DNA of 64,000 nt from G963662905 sp965230045. Lineage in GTDB: Bacteria > Bacteroidota > Bacteroidia > Bacteroidales > WRLA01. The stretch covers positions 868,001 through 932,000 of the forward strand of contig OZ245940.1 of NCBI GenBank assembly GCA_965230045.1, given 5' to 3'. Each line of letters opens with the position of its first letter. Positions within the stretch are counted from its first letter, which is position 1. Made by a program: the position numbers and the translations under genes. Of the stretch, positions 1-6,782 are shown one piece after another. The notes under the pieces are model-generated. The model was not told the origin of the DNA. It saw only the letters and a list, made by a program, of their open reading frames with translations, and ran no database searches.

Positions 1-639
1 TCAAAGCGCAGGGCTTATACAACAAACAGTTATCATCATTATCACAAGTATCCGAATTTGATAAGAGGTTTAATTCCCAATGGCCCTTCTCAGGTATTGG
101 TTTCAGATATAACCTATGTTTGGATCAAGGGCAATGACAGTTTTGCTTATCTATCCCTTGTTACAGATATGTATTCTCGCAAAATAGTTGGTTTTGATGT
201 TAGTGGCTCATTAGAAGCTACCGGCGCATTGAGGGCTTTAAAGAAAGCCACACGAGGGCTAAATGCACATGGGTGTATCCATCATTCAGACCGGGGCGTC
301 CAATATTGTTGCGACAAATACATCAAACACCTTAATAAATGCCGTATGGCAATTAGCATGACGGAAAATGGGGATCCACTGGAAAACCCTATTGCAGAAC
401 GTGTTAACCGAACAATAAAAGAAGAATTTACCAATGACAAAACCATATCATTCAGTAGTTTGGCCGAAGCCAAAAAAGAACTTCCCCAATTTATAAACTT
501 CTATAATACAAAGCGCCCACACAGAAGTGTCGAAATGATGACCCCAGAGAAGGCTCATCAAAAAACTGGAGAACTTAAAAGGTGCTGGAAAACTTATTAC
601 AGAAAGCGTCCAGAAGAGGCATTAGAAAAATTGAATTAA
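1..639 (+). CDS. IS3-family transposase OrfB, 5' end outside window
   Basis: This is the integrase-core part of an IS3-type transposase. The frame is open from base 1, so the gene starts upstream of the window, and the TTG at 58 is not its true start. The open part encodes SKRRAYTT near the left edge, as is usual just before the catalytic domain. The DDE residues are visible: Asp in SDITYVW, Asp in HHSDRGVQY and Glu in NPIAERVNRTIKEEF, followed by the usual FINFYNTKRPH and MTPEKA motifs. The stop is at 637-639, and a 48-bp palindrome follows within 20 bases. The OrfA partner would lie to the left. The family call is firm; whether the element is complete cannot be seen. Confidence 0.93.
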   Translation, partial: SKRRAYTTNSYHHYHKYPNLIRGLIPNGPSQVLVSDITYVWIKGNDSFAYLSLVTDMYSRKIVGFDVSGSLEATGALRALKKATRGLNAHGCIHHSDRGVQYCCDKYIKHLNKCRMAISMTENGDPLENPIAERVNRTIKEEFTNDKTISFSSLAEAKKELPQFINFYNTKRPHRSVEMMTPEKAHQKTGELKRCWKTYYRKRPEEALEKLN

Positions 640-655
640 TATATTTGTCGAACAA

Positions 656-703
656 ACTCTTTTTTCTTCTTTCCGGGGATCCCCGGAAAGAAGAAAAAAG
701 AGT
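656..703. repeat. 48-bp perfect palindrome downstream of the IS3 transposase
   Basis: Two 24-base arms meet at GGGGATCCCC (675-684) with no loop and no mismatch. The arms carry a run of T followed by CTTCTTTCC. Seventeen bases separate it from the transposase stop. It could act as a bidirectional terminator, because each strand has a GC-rich core followed by T-rich sequence, or it could mark an element end. I cannot decide which. Confidence 0.85.
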
Positions 704-849
704 CAACCAAAATCAGGACGCTACAATCATTGTCTTGTACTTCGACAAAGCTCAGCAGAACGATGTTAATGATTATTTTTATCATGCTTGTTTCAGATCC
801 GGAAATCAGAATAATTATTAGAATAGGATTTAATCCAGCTGTTTTATAA

Positions 850-875
850 AAAAGTTGCTTGATAGGACAACTTTT
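850..875. promoter_or_regulatory. Probable HigA operator in the higBA promoter
   Basis: An inverted repeat, AAAAGTTG (850-857) and CAACTTTT (868-875), is separated by 10 bases. It sits between a TTG at 855-857 and the TATTTTTG box at 878-885, exactly in the promoter spacer. Antitoxins of the HigA type usually repress their own promoter by binding such palindromes. Binding here is inferred. Confidence 0.5.
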
Positions 876-877
876 CG

Positions 878-885
878 TATTTTTG
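878..885 (+). promoter_or_regulatory. TAnnTTTG promoter box of the first higBA module
   Basis: TATTTTTG matches the Bacteroidota -7 consensus TAnnTTTG, with a TTG 20 bases upstream. The ancestral toxin ATG at 890 is only four bases downstream, so the transcript would be leaderless or nearly so. Confidence 0.6.
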
Positions 886-889
886 TCAG

Positions 890-1379
890 ATGCTTAAGAA
901 ACGTGAACTCTTTTTCTTTAAAGACTATTTTAGTTCTTGTCTATAATGTCGAGAGTTTGATCTATAAAGTTCAAATTCAAGGCGTGTGAAAAATCTAAAC
1001 CGCAGTATACTAGGGTATATGAGGATTTAGATTTTGAGCAACAACGCAGAAGTTGGACTTTATAGACGAACTCTATTTTAGTGAATTTTACAATCGTCAA
1101 AGCATTATAGTTCAAAAGAAAATTCTTTGGACTTTGCGGCTTATTGAAGAATTGGAAGAGGTGCCACAAAAGTATTTGAAGCATCTGAAAAACACTTCAG
1201 GACTGTTTGAAATTCGGGTACAGGTTGGCAGTAATATTTTTAGAATCTTTTGTTTTTTTGATAAGGATAAAATCGTTGTAGTTGGTCATGGGTTTCAAAA
1301 GAAGAGTCAGAAAACGCCAAAACAACAGATTGAGAGAGCGAAGCAAATCAGAAAGGAATATTATGACAAAAAGCAATAA
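890..1379 (+). pseudogene. higB: HigB-type toxin (Gp49/RelE superfamily) interrupted by a 139-bp element
   Basis: The ancestral toxin can be rebuilt by removing one inserted element. Codons 890-934 read MLKKRELFFFKDYFS and then run into stops inside the element. The frame resumes at 1074 with YFSEFYNRQ and continues through GLFEIRVQVGSNIFRIF and GFQKKSQKTPK to the stop at 1379, which is typical of phage-derived Gp49-like (HigB) toxins. The 9-bp TATTTTAGT at 926-934 is duplicated at 1074-1082. The insertion plus duplication is 148 bases, so the two parts are out of frame. A TTG at 1053 inside the element could start a 108-residue version lacking the native N-terminus, but I see no convincing ribosome binding site. 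The 3' end overlaps higA by 17 bases. Confidence 0.85.
935..1073. mobile_element. Family-1 small palindromic element inside higB, 9-bp target duplication
   Basis: This 139-bp element has no coding capacity. It begins TCTTGTCTATAATGTC and ends GACTTTATAGACGAACTC, so its ends are imperfect inverted repeats around GTCTATAAWGTC. The two arms pair over most of their length (GAGTTTG..CTATAAAGT against ACTTTATAG..GAACTC; AAAATCTAAA against TTTAGATTTT). The tip is TATAC-tagg-GTATA. The flanking 9-bp duplication TATTTTAGT (926-934, 1074-1082) shows that it moved by transposition. A related copy lies at 3414-3550, where the tip pair has changed to AATAC/GTATT with pairing kept. Confidence 0.88.
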
Positions 1380-1668
1380 TTTAAAAAGTCTTGATCATTT
1401 CATTGATGAAAAGATCGGCGAAAAAGGAACGGCAAAAAGAGATCAATTTGAGCACGAATACGATGCTTTTAAATTGGGTGTATTAATTCAGCAAGCGCGA
1501 AAGCAAAAAGGATTAACACAGGAAAAACTTGCTGAGTTATCAGGAACCAATAAATCCTATATATCCAGATTAGAGCGAGACCTAAAAGATATTCGTTTTT
1601 CCACTTTGCAAAAAATTATCAATCAAGGACTTGGTGGGCAATTAAATATCTCCATCAGTTTTGATTAG
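1363..1668 (+). CDS. higA: HigA-type XRE antitoxin
   Basis: This 101-residue protein should neutralise the toxin encoded just upstream and repress the shared promoter. I chose the ATG at 1363 because GAAAGGAAT lies directly upstream and because the longer frame from 1282 would run through the toxin's C-terminus. A Cro/XRE helix-turn-helix is visible in the second half (LTQEKLAELSGTNKSYISRLE), preceded by a charged N-terminal segment. The toxin-first order and 17-base overlap are typical of higBA. The antitoxin frame is intact although its toxin is interrupted by a transposed element, so its remaining role may be regulation or protection against related toxins. The family call is firm. Confidence 0.88.
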   Translation: MTKSNNLKSLDHFIDEKIGEKGTAKRDQFEHEYDAFKLGVLIQQARKQKGLTQEKLAELSGTNKSYISRLERDLKDIRFSTLQKIINQGLGGQLNISISFD

Positions 1669-1720
1669 ATGGTAGTGGATTTTTTTGAGGGCAACATGAG
1701 TGTGATTTCTAAGCAATCTG

Positions 1721-2278
1721 CTATGTCGTATGCTCAAAGTCACTGCGTTTCAGCCGTGCTTTATTTCCTTTAATAGTTTTTAAGGTAGCGTTAATATGTT
1801 TGGCTACCTCATTCTTTAAAAACGGAGGGATTAAATCTTTGAGATCCAGCTCAAAGAGCCTATGGATTATGATGATATCATCACGGGAGAACGGGCGGAC
1901 ACCATTAATTAATTCCGACATATAATTGGGTCTGTGCCTTAAAATTTTTGCCAGGTCTTTTTGGGAAAGTTTATTTTCTTTAAGCTTGTTTTTTATCAGG
2001 TTTTTGCGTTTCTGAATGAAAAAGGATTCCGCATTGACAATTGCTACAGCATTTTCGCTTTCCTTTATTTGTTCATCATTGATTTCGTCCTCTTTACTCC
2101 AATACTTGTTTTCATAATCTTCAATCAGAGAAATCAGATGTTGATGAATGATCTTTAGAGAATGGTTTTCTTTCGACATCCATCTTAGGCGCCCTTGTAG
2201 TGAACTCGCTTCTTCAAATTCGAGTTCTGCTTTTAATTCTTTGATTGATAGTATGTTGTTTATATTTAATCTGCTCAT
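1721..2278 (-). CDS. XRE-family antitoxin of a second HigBA-like module
   Basis: This 185-residue DNA-binding protein has an N-terminal part of about 95 residues (MSRLNINNILSIKELK and a charged linker) followed by a helix-turn-helix (KLSQKDLAKILRHRPNYMSEL, roughly residues 100-122). That layout resembles longer HigA-type antitoxins. Its ATG lies two bases after the stop of an interrupted HigB-type toxin gene read on the same strand, so the two formed a toxin-first operon. It is convergent with the higA at 1363-1668, separated by about 50 bases. The reading frame is complete. Its partner is broken, so present function is uncertain. Confidence 0.75.
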   Translation of the reverse strand: MSRLNINNILSIKELKAELEFEEASSLQGRLRWMSKENHSLKIIHQHLISLIEDYENKYWSKEDEINDEQIKESENAVAIVNAESFFIQKRKNLIKNKLKENKLSQKDLAKILRHRPNYMSELINGVRPFSRDDIIIIHRLFELDLKDLIPPFLKNEVAKHINATLKTIKGNKARLKRSDFEHTT

Positions 2279-2280
2279 GT

Positions 2281-2861
2281 TTATTCGATTTTACCATGCC
2301 TGCGAAGCCATGTTTCTATAGTCTTTTTGTTTCCCTTGAAAATCTTATCATATTCATCATGGTTTCCTGCCCAGATGATTTCAGCATATTGATCCGTAAA
2401 TACTACCAAAATTAATGTTCGCCTGCTCTATTCATAAAATGCAAACAAAATAATGTAAGCAGCTTAAATTTAAGTGTTAATTAAATTTATATCCTGAAAT
2501 TGAATTTGTTTGCATTTTACTAGTGCATTAACTTCAGGCCATCTGCTTCGTTGCTAAAGCTTTGAAATAGGCGACTATATCTTCAGCTTTAGACGCCTCA
2601 CATCTGACCTGAATTTAAAGCATGAATAAAGCAGGTTCGATGCACATTTATGTTGAAAAAGAAAAAATCTTCATTATGAACATGATCAGCATCTGGCTTT
2701 GATTCAATAAGCTCCAGTTTATTCTGCCAATCGGAATTTTCAATATCAGAAACTATTCTTTCAATAGCTTTAGCCAGCTTCTGATTTCCCAGGTTTTTCT
2801 TTTTTAATTTTAGTAATATGTTCTTACGAATTAATTTCAATTGTCTCAGGTTAGAAAGCAA
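2281..2861 (-). pseudogene. HigB-family toxin (second module) interrupted by a 214-bp element
   Basis: Two fragments on the minus strand belong to one gene. The 5' part (2861 to about 2636) encodes KLAKAIERIVSDIENSDW, then SKPDADHVHNEDFFFFNI and VHRT. The 3' part (2421 to 2281) encodes LILVVFTDQYAEIIWAGNHDEYDKIF and GNKKTIETWLRRHGKIE, where NHDEYDKI matches the conserved HigB-type C-terminal motif. Removing the inserted element 2422-2635 joins them in frame as VHRT-LILVVF. The start is uncertain: TTG at 2861 is the first candidate after an in-frame TGA. The stop is two bases before the antitoxin ATG. The family assignment rests on motif memory, but the single-gene reconstruction is clear from the sequence. 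Confidence 0.8.
2422..2635. mobile_element. Family-2 small element inside a toxin gene, 4-bp target duplication
   Basis: This 214-bp non-coding element begins CCTGCTCTATTCAT and ends ATGAATAAAGCAGG, so the ends are inverted repeats of 14 bases with one mismatch. TTCG flanks both ends (2418-2421, 2636-2639). Internally there is one hairpin with 14-base arms (AAAATGCAAACAAA near 2436 against its complement near 2507-2520) and a second with TTCAGG/CCTGAA and CTAAAGCT/AGCTTTAG arms. A second member of the family is at 18830-19026. No transposase is encoded. Confidence 0.85.
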
Positions 2862-2906
2862 AATTATTCAAAAATTCCATTTAATGTGGAACTTTTTTAT
2901 GAAACC

Positions 2907-2941
2907 AAAAAAAGCCGGAAATCTTAGATTCCCGGCTTTTC
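2907..2941 (-). terminator. Terminator of the SUF operon
   Basis: AAAAGCCGG pairs with CCGGCTTTT around a 12-base loop. On the minus strand it is followed by a run of T (2907-2913 on the plus strand are A). It lies directly after the DUF59 gene. Confidence 0.85.
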
Positions 2942-2960
2942 TATTTCCGTTTGTTTCTTG

Positions 2961-3284
2961 TTACAACATTCCCAAAGCCAGCTTAGCCTCTTCGCTGATC
3001 ATTTCCTTGTCCCAGGAGGGTTCAAAAGTGAGCTCGATTTCTATTTCGTCCACATATTTGGTGCGGGCAGCAGCGGCGCGAACTTCAGCAGGAAGCGATT
3101 CCGCTACCGGACAATTCGGGCTGGTCAGCGTCATCAGGATGAATACCTTATGGTTTTCCTCATCCTTTGGCGTTACCTTTACTTCATAAATCAACCCCAA
3201 GTCATAAATATTCACCGGGATTTCCGGATCGAAAACCGTTTTCATGTTCTCAATCACTTCGCGTTCTATTGTTTTGATATCCAT
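2961..3284 (-). CDS. DUF59 / MIP18-family protein (SufT-like), last gene of the SUF locus
   Basis: This 107-residue single-domain protein of the MIP18/DUF59 family is linked to Fe-S cluster assembly or delivery and is often encoded with suf genes. The N-terminal part DPEIPVNIYDLGLIYEV and the motif TSPNCPVAESLP, with its conserved cysteine, are typical. It has full family length. It lies on the same strand as sufBCDSE, but 420 bases after sufE, and that gap holds two inserted palindromic elements (3414-3701) and a small CCCGAAGCTTCGGG palindrome. The ancestral operon may therefore have been continuous and is now split. No clear TAnnTTTG box was found in the gap, so its transcription is an open point. 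Confidence 0.88.
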   Translation of the reverse strand: MDIKTIEREVIENMKTVFDPEIPVNIYDLGLIYEVKVTPKDEENHKVFILMTLTSPNCPVAESLPAEVRAAAARTKYVDEIEIELTFEPSWDKEMISEEAKLALGML

Positions 3285-3372
3285 AATGTTTGTGTTTTTC
3301 TGTGGTTAAACGTTGCCAACTTTTATTGGAATTTAAGCAAGAAAGCAGATTCGGGTTCAGAACAAGAATAAT

Positions 3373-3386
3373 CCCGAAGCTTCGGG
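3373..3386. repeat. CCCGAAGCTTCGGG palindrome (REP-like)
   Basis: A perfect 14-base palindrome lies in the sufE-DUF59 gap, within TCCCGAAGCTTCGGGA. It looks like a small extragenic palindrome rather than a terminator, because no T run follows. Confidence 0.55.
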
Positions 3387-3413
3387 AGGCATTATAAACA
3401 GAAACCAATTAGT

Positions 3414-3550
3414 TTGTCTATAATGTCGGGAGTTTGCTCTATAAAGTTCAAATTCAAGGCGTGTGAAAAATCCAAACCGGATAATACTCAAGTATTTGAG
3501 GATTTGGATTTTGAGCAACAACGCAGAAGTTGGACTTTATAGACGAACTC
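3414..3550. mobile_element. Family-1 element (copy D) between sufE and the DUF59 gene
   Basis: It runs from TTGTCTATAATGTCGGG to ACTTTATAGACGAACTC and is closely related to the copy inside higB. It is flanked by CAATTAGT (3406-3413) and TAATTAGT (3551-3558), a target duplication with one difference. The inner arm AAATCCAAA pairs with TTTGGATTT, and the tip stem is AATAC/GTATT, a compensated change relative to TATAC/GTATA in the higB copy. Confidence 0.82.
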
Positions 3551-3558
3551 TAATTAGT

Positions 3559-3701
3559 GTCTGTCTATAAAGTCAGGTTTCTGGTTCAGAATGTTCGAGG
3601 TCGAGGCATTCTTGGTATTGAAAATAAGGAGTCCCGTAAGTACGGGATGACTGGTTTCAATACCAAGAATAACGCTGAGATCGGACATTATGGACAAGCA
3701 C
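3559..3701. mobile_element. Family-1 element (copy E), reverse orientation, abutting the sufE stop
   Basis: This copy starts directly after the right-hand duplication of copy D and ends at a further TAATTAG (3702-3708), which overlaps the sufE stop codon. Read in reverse it shares both flanks with the copy at 62700-62840 (GTCCATAATGTCCGATCTCAG on one side, CCTCGACCTCGAACATTCTG on the other). The central hairpin arms differ completely: ATTCTTGGTATTGAAA and its complement here, with inner arms TCCCGTA/TACGGGA. Confidence 0.82.
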
Positions 3702-3704
3702 TAA

Positions 3705-4124
3705 TTAGGATTTGGCCTTAAACGCCATCGCATAAAACTTCATCTGCTTCAACATGCTCACCAAACCATTGCTTCGGGTTGGCGACAAATGTTCTTTTAA
3801 GCCGATTTCATCCAAAAAACCCATATCAGCATTAATAATATCGTCGGGGGTGTTTTTGTTCAACGCACGGATGAGCAGCCAGGCAATACCTTTGGTGATC
3901 ACAGCATCGCTGTCGGCGGTGAAATGTACCAAACCATCGTTATATTCGGCATGCAGCCATACCCGCGACTGGCAACCATTGATTAGGTTTTCGGGCTTTT
4001 TGTATTCTTCTTTGATGGGCGGAACAGCTTTGCCCATTTCAATCAGGTAATTGTATTTGTCCATCCAGTCATCGAAGCTGTTGAATTCTTCAATGATTTG
4101 TTCTTCGGTTTCTTTGATACTCAT
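3705..4124 (-). CDS. sufE: SufE sulfur acceptor
   Basis: SufE takes persulfide sulfur from SufS and passes it to the SufBCD scaffold. The 139-residue length is normal for SufE. The acceptor cysteine lies in INGCQSRVW, and the C-terminal half has GLKEHLSPTRSNGL, typical of the fold. The ATG is two bases after the sufS stop, so translation is probably coupled. A family-1 element has inserted exactly at the 3' end, and its target duplication contains the stop codon, leaving the coding sequence whole. Confidence 0.95.
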   Translation of the reverse strand: MSIKETEEQIIEEFNSFDDWMDKYNYLIEMGKAVPPIKEEYKKPENLINGCQSRVWLHAEYNDGLVHFTADSDAVITKGIAWLLIRALNKNTPDDIINADMGFLDEIGLKEHLSPTRSNGLVSMLKQMKFYAMAFKAKS

Positions 4125-4126
4125 TT

Positions 4127-5350
4127 TTACAGAAACATTTGTTTTACCCGTTCAATTGCCTGAACGAGGCGGTCAATTTCTTCAAAGGTATTATAAAATG
4201 CAAAAGAAGCGCGAATTGTCCCGGGAATTTCCAGAGAATCCATCAGGGGCTGTGCGCAATGATGTCCGGTGCGTACGGCAATGCCTAAATGATCAATAAT
4301 GGTTCCGGCATCATAAGGATGCACGCCATCCACCAAAAGCGACAAAACGCTGGCTTTTTCGCTGGCCTGGCCAATGATGCTGATGCCGCCAATCCGGTCC
4401 ATTTCGGATGTGGCATAATCAAGCAATTGCTTTTCGCGTGCAGCGATATGCTCCAGACCAATATTGTTGATGTATTTCAGGGCTTCTTCCATGCCCAAAA
4501 CGGCTTCAACATTGGGCGTTCCGGCTTCCTGCCGAAAGGGCAGCTCGTTATAGGTGGTTTTTTCAAAACTCACCTGGTCGATCATTTCCCCACCGCCCTG
4601 CCATGGACTGAGCTTTTCGAGCATTTCCTTCTTGCCGTAAAGAATACCGCAGCCCATTGGGGCATAGGCTTTATGGCCTGAAAAAACATAGAAATCGCAG
4701 TTTATTTCCTGAACGTCAACAGCGGAATGAGCAATAGCCTGAGCACCATCCACCAGTGTGATACAGTTGAAAGCGCGCGCTTTTTTGCAGAGTTCATTTA
4801 CGGGGTTAACCGTTCCTAAAACATTGGAAATATGCGCAATGGCCAGGATTTTGGTTTTCTCGTTCAGTAATGCTTCAAAAGCAGTTAAATCCAGTTCTCC
4901 TTTTTCGTTGAGTGGAATTATCTTTAGTTTGGCGCCTGTTTTTTCGCAGAGCATTTGCCAGGGAACAATATTGGAATGATGTTCCATGGTACTGATCAGG
5001 ATTTCATCATTCTCATTTATCAGATGAACCAGTCCGGAAGCCACCATATTGATGCTTTCGGTCGTGCCTTTGGTGAAAATGATTTCTTTCGTGTCTGCGG
5101 CATGGATATGTGCACGGCAATATTCTCGTGCGGCCTCAAAAGCATCTGTTCCTAAATTGCTGAGGTAATGATTTCCGCGATGGATATTGGCATTCTCGTT
5201 CAGGTAATAATCCCTGATGCGGTTAATTACCTGTAAGGGCTTTTGGGTGGTTGCGCCATTATCAAAATAGGCGAGGGTTTTGCCGTACACCTCCCTTTCC
5301 AAAATGGGAAAATCCTTTCGGATATTGGCTATTTCTTGTTCGCTGAGCAT
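4127..5350 (-). CDS. sufS: SufS cysteine desulfurase (group II)
   Basis: SufS is the PLP enzyme that removes sulfur from cysteine as an enzyme-bound persulfide for Fe-S cluster assembly. At 407 residues it has the usual length. The PLP lysine is in VFSGHKAYAPMG, and the active-site cysteine in RTGHHCAQPLM. The N-terminus (IRKDFPILEREVYGKTLAYFDNGATTQKP) is characteristic of SufS rather than IscS. The start ATG overlaps the sufD stop as TAATG, and sufE follows after two bases, so the three genes are translationally linked. Confidence 0.97.
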   Translation of the reverse strand: MLSEQEIANIRKDFPILEREVYGKTLAYFDNGATTQKPLQVINRIRDYYLNENANIHRGNHYLSNLGTDAFEAAREYCRAHIHAADTKEIIFTKGTTESINMVASGLVHLINENDEILISTMEHHSNIVPWQMLCEKTGAKLKIIPLNEKGELDLTAFEALLNEKTKILAIAHISNVLGTVNPVNELCKKARAFNCITLVDGAQAIAHSAVDVQEINCDFYVFSGHKAYAPMGCGILYGKKEMLEKLSPWQGGGEMIDQVSFEKTTYNELPFRQEAGTPNVEAVLGMEEALKYINNIGLEHIAAREKQLLDYATSEMDRIGGISIIGQASEKASVLSLLVDGVHPYDAGTIIDHLGIAVRTGHHCAQPLMDSLEIPGTIRASFAFYNTFEEIDRLVQAIERVKQMFL

Positions 5351-6765
5351 TATATTTTGTCAGGGTCTATTTTAAATTCAAGAGGTTGTTCGGGGTTTCG
5401 GCAGTTGAGCACACACTGTTCGCAAATGCTGAGTTCTCCGCGCAGGCGCTTTTTGATCATGTCATCAATTTGTATCTGCAGGGATTCAATTTTGATTTTA
5501 TTGCTGATTTCTGCAGCAAAGGCATACATCAGCAGCATGCGGGCATTATCGGTGCTGATACCGCGCGAACGCAGGTAAAAAAGTGCTTCTTTATCAAGCT
5601 GGCCAACAGTTGCTCCGTGGCTGCATTTTACATCATCGGCATAAATTTCCAGGAAAGGCTTGGCGTTTACGCGCGCTTTGTCGGTAAGCAGGATGTTGCG
5701 GCTGTTCTGGAATGCATTGGTTTTTTGTGCATCGCGGGCAACATGGATGTGGCCATTGAAAACGGCACTGGCATAATCATCCAAAATGCCTTTAAACTGT
5801 TCATTGCTGTAGCAGTTATCCACTTGATGATCCACATACACCTGATTGTCGATATGCTGGTTTTTGTCCATCAGGTAAAGACCGAGCACGTCTGCGCTGC
5901 CGCCACTGCCGGTAAGGGCAACACGGCTTTCGTTGCGGATGATGCCGCCATTGAGCGAAATGGAATTTGTGCTGAGCCTGCTGTCTTTCGATAAGTGAAA
6001 ACAGTTCTGGCTGACCAAAGCCGACTGATTGTTCAGGTTCTGCAGTTTGTAATGATCCATTTCTCCGTTTTCATCTACAAAAACTTCTGTAACCGTATTG
6101 GCGAAGGAGCGGTTCTGGTTCAGTGCATCATCACAATGCACCAGGGTGAGTTTGCTGTTTTTCCCAACAATAATGAGGTTGCGTGTTTGCACAAATTGCT
6201 GTTCATCACTATTGAGGATGTTCACCATTTGCAGCGGTTTGGTTACTTCGGTATTGTCGGGCACATAGATAAAAACCCCATCCTGAAAAAGTGCGGTGTT
6301 CAGCGCTCCGAAACTATTATCAGAGCATGTGGCATATCGTGTCAGGTGCTTATGCGTCAGTTCAGGAAATTCTTTCATGGCATCGCGCAGCCCGCCAATG
6401 ATAGTGCCGCTGGGCAGTGTTTGCATCGGGCCGTCTTTCTGCACAAACCATCCATTGACCACGGTGGCCATAAAAGTGTCGAAATGGTGCAGGTCGCACT
6501 GAAAGAATTCTTCCACATTGACTTTGCCCTGAGGTGGATTTTGATGGAACTGATAATCCAAATCCAGATATTCGCTGATATCTGTATTGCGCCAGCTTTC
6601 GGTTTTCTCATCCGGAAAGCCATTTTTATCGAAATACGCAATAGCTTTATCGCGCAATTGCAAAAGCTCCTCGCCGTTCATGGCTGCAAGTTTGTCGCGT
6701 TGTGCGGCATAAAGTGCCATGAGTTTGCCTTTGAGCTTATTATGGTTTTTGTTTGTGATTTTCAT
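5350..6765 (-). CDS. sufD: SufD, SUF scaffold subunit
   Basis: SufD forms the SufBC2D scaffold with SufB and SufC on which Fe-S clusters are built. I placed the start at the ATG at 6765 (MKITNKNHN), 17 bases after sufC, because GAAAGGAA lies about eight bases upstream; longer starts would run into sufC. The product is 471 residues. The C-terminal half has the right-handed beta-helix pattern of the family, with KCSHGATVG and LFYLRSRGI. The lysine- and histidine-rich N-terminal helix region is weakly conserved, as usual for SufD. Confidence 0.95.
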   Translation of the reverse strand: MKITNKNHNKLKGKLMALYAAQRDKLAAMNGEELLQLRDKAIAYFDKNGFPDEKTESWRNTDISEYLDLDYQFHQNPPQGKVNVEEFFQCDLHHFDTFMATVVNGWFVQKDGPMQTLPSGTIIGGLRDAMKEFPELTHKHLTRYATCSDNSFGALNTALFQDGVFIYVPDNTEVTKPLQMVNILNSDEQQFVQTRNLIIVGKNSKLTLVHCDDALNQNRSFANTVTEVFVDENGEMDHYKLQNLNNQSALVSQNCFHLSKDSRLSTNSISLNGGIIRNESRVALTGSGGSADVLGLYLMDKNQHIDNQVYVDHQVDNCYSNEQFKGILDDYASAVFNGHIHVARDAQKTNAFQNSRNILLTDKARVNAKPFLEIYADDVKCSHGATVGQLDKEALFYLRSRGISTDNARMLLMYAFAAEISNKIKIESLQIQIDDMIKKRLRGELSICEQCVLNCRNPEQPLEFKIDPDKI

Positions 6766-6782
6766 GAGCATTTCCTTTCGGA

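Noticed and set aside
582..821. Open frame of 79 codons overlapping the transposase end and the palindrome
   Set aside because: It overlaps the transposase in another frame, runs through the 48-bp palindrome and has no family resemblance or ribosome binding site.
1282..1362. Longer start for the first antitoxin
   Set aside because: This would add 27 residues read out of frame from the toxin's C-terminus; the ATG at 1363 has a good ribosome binding site.
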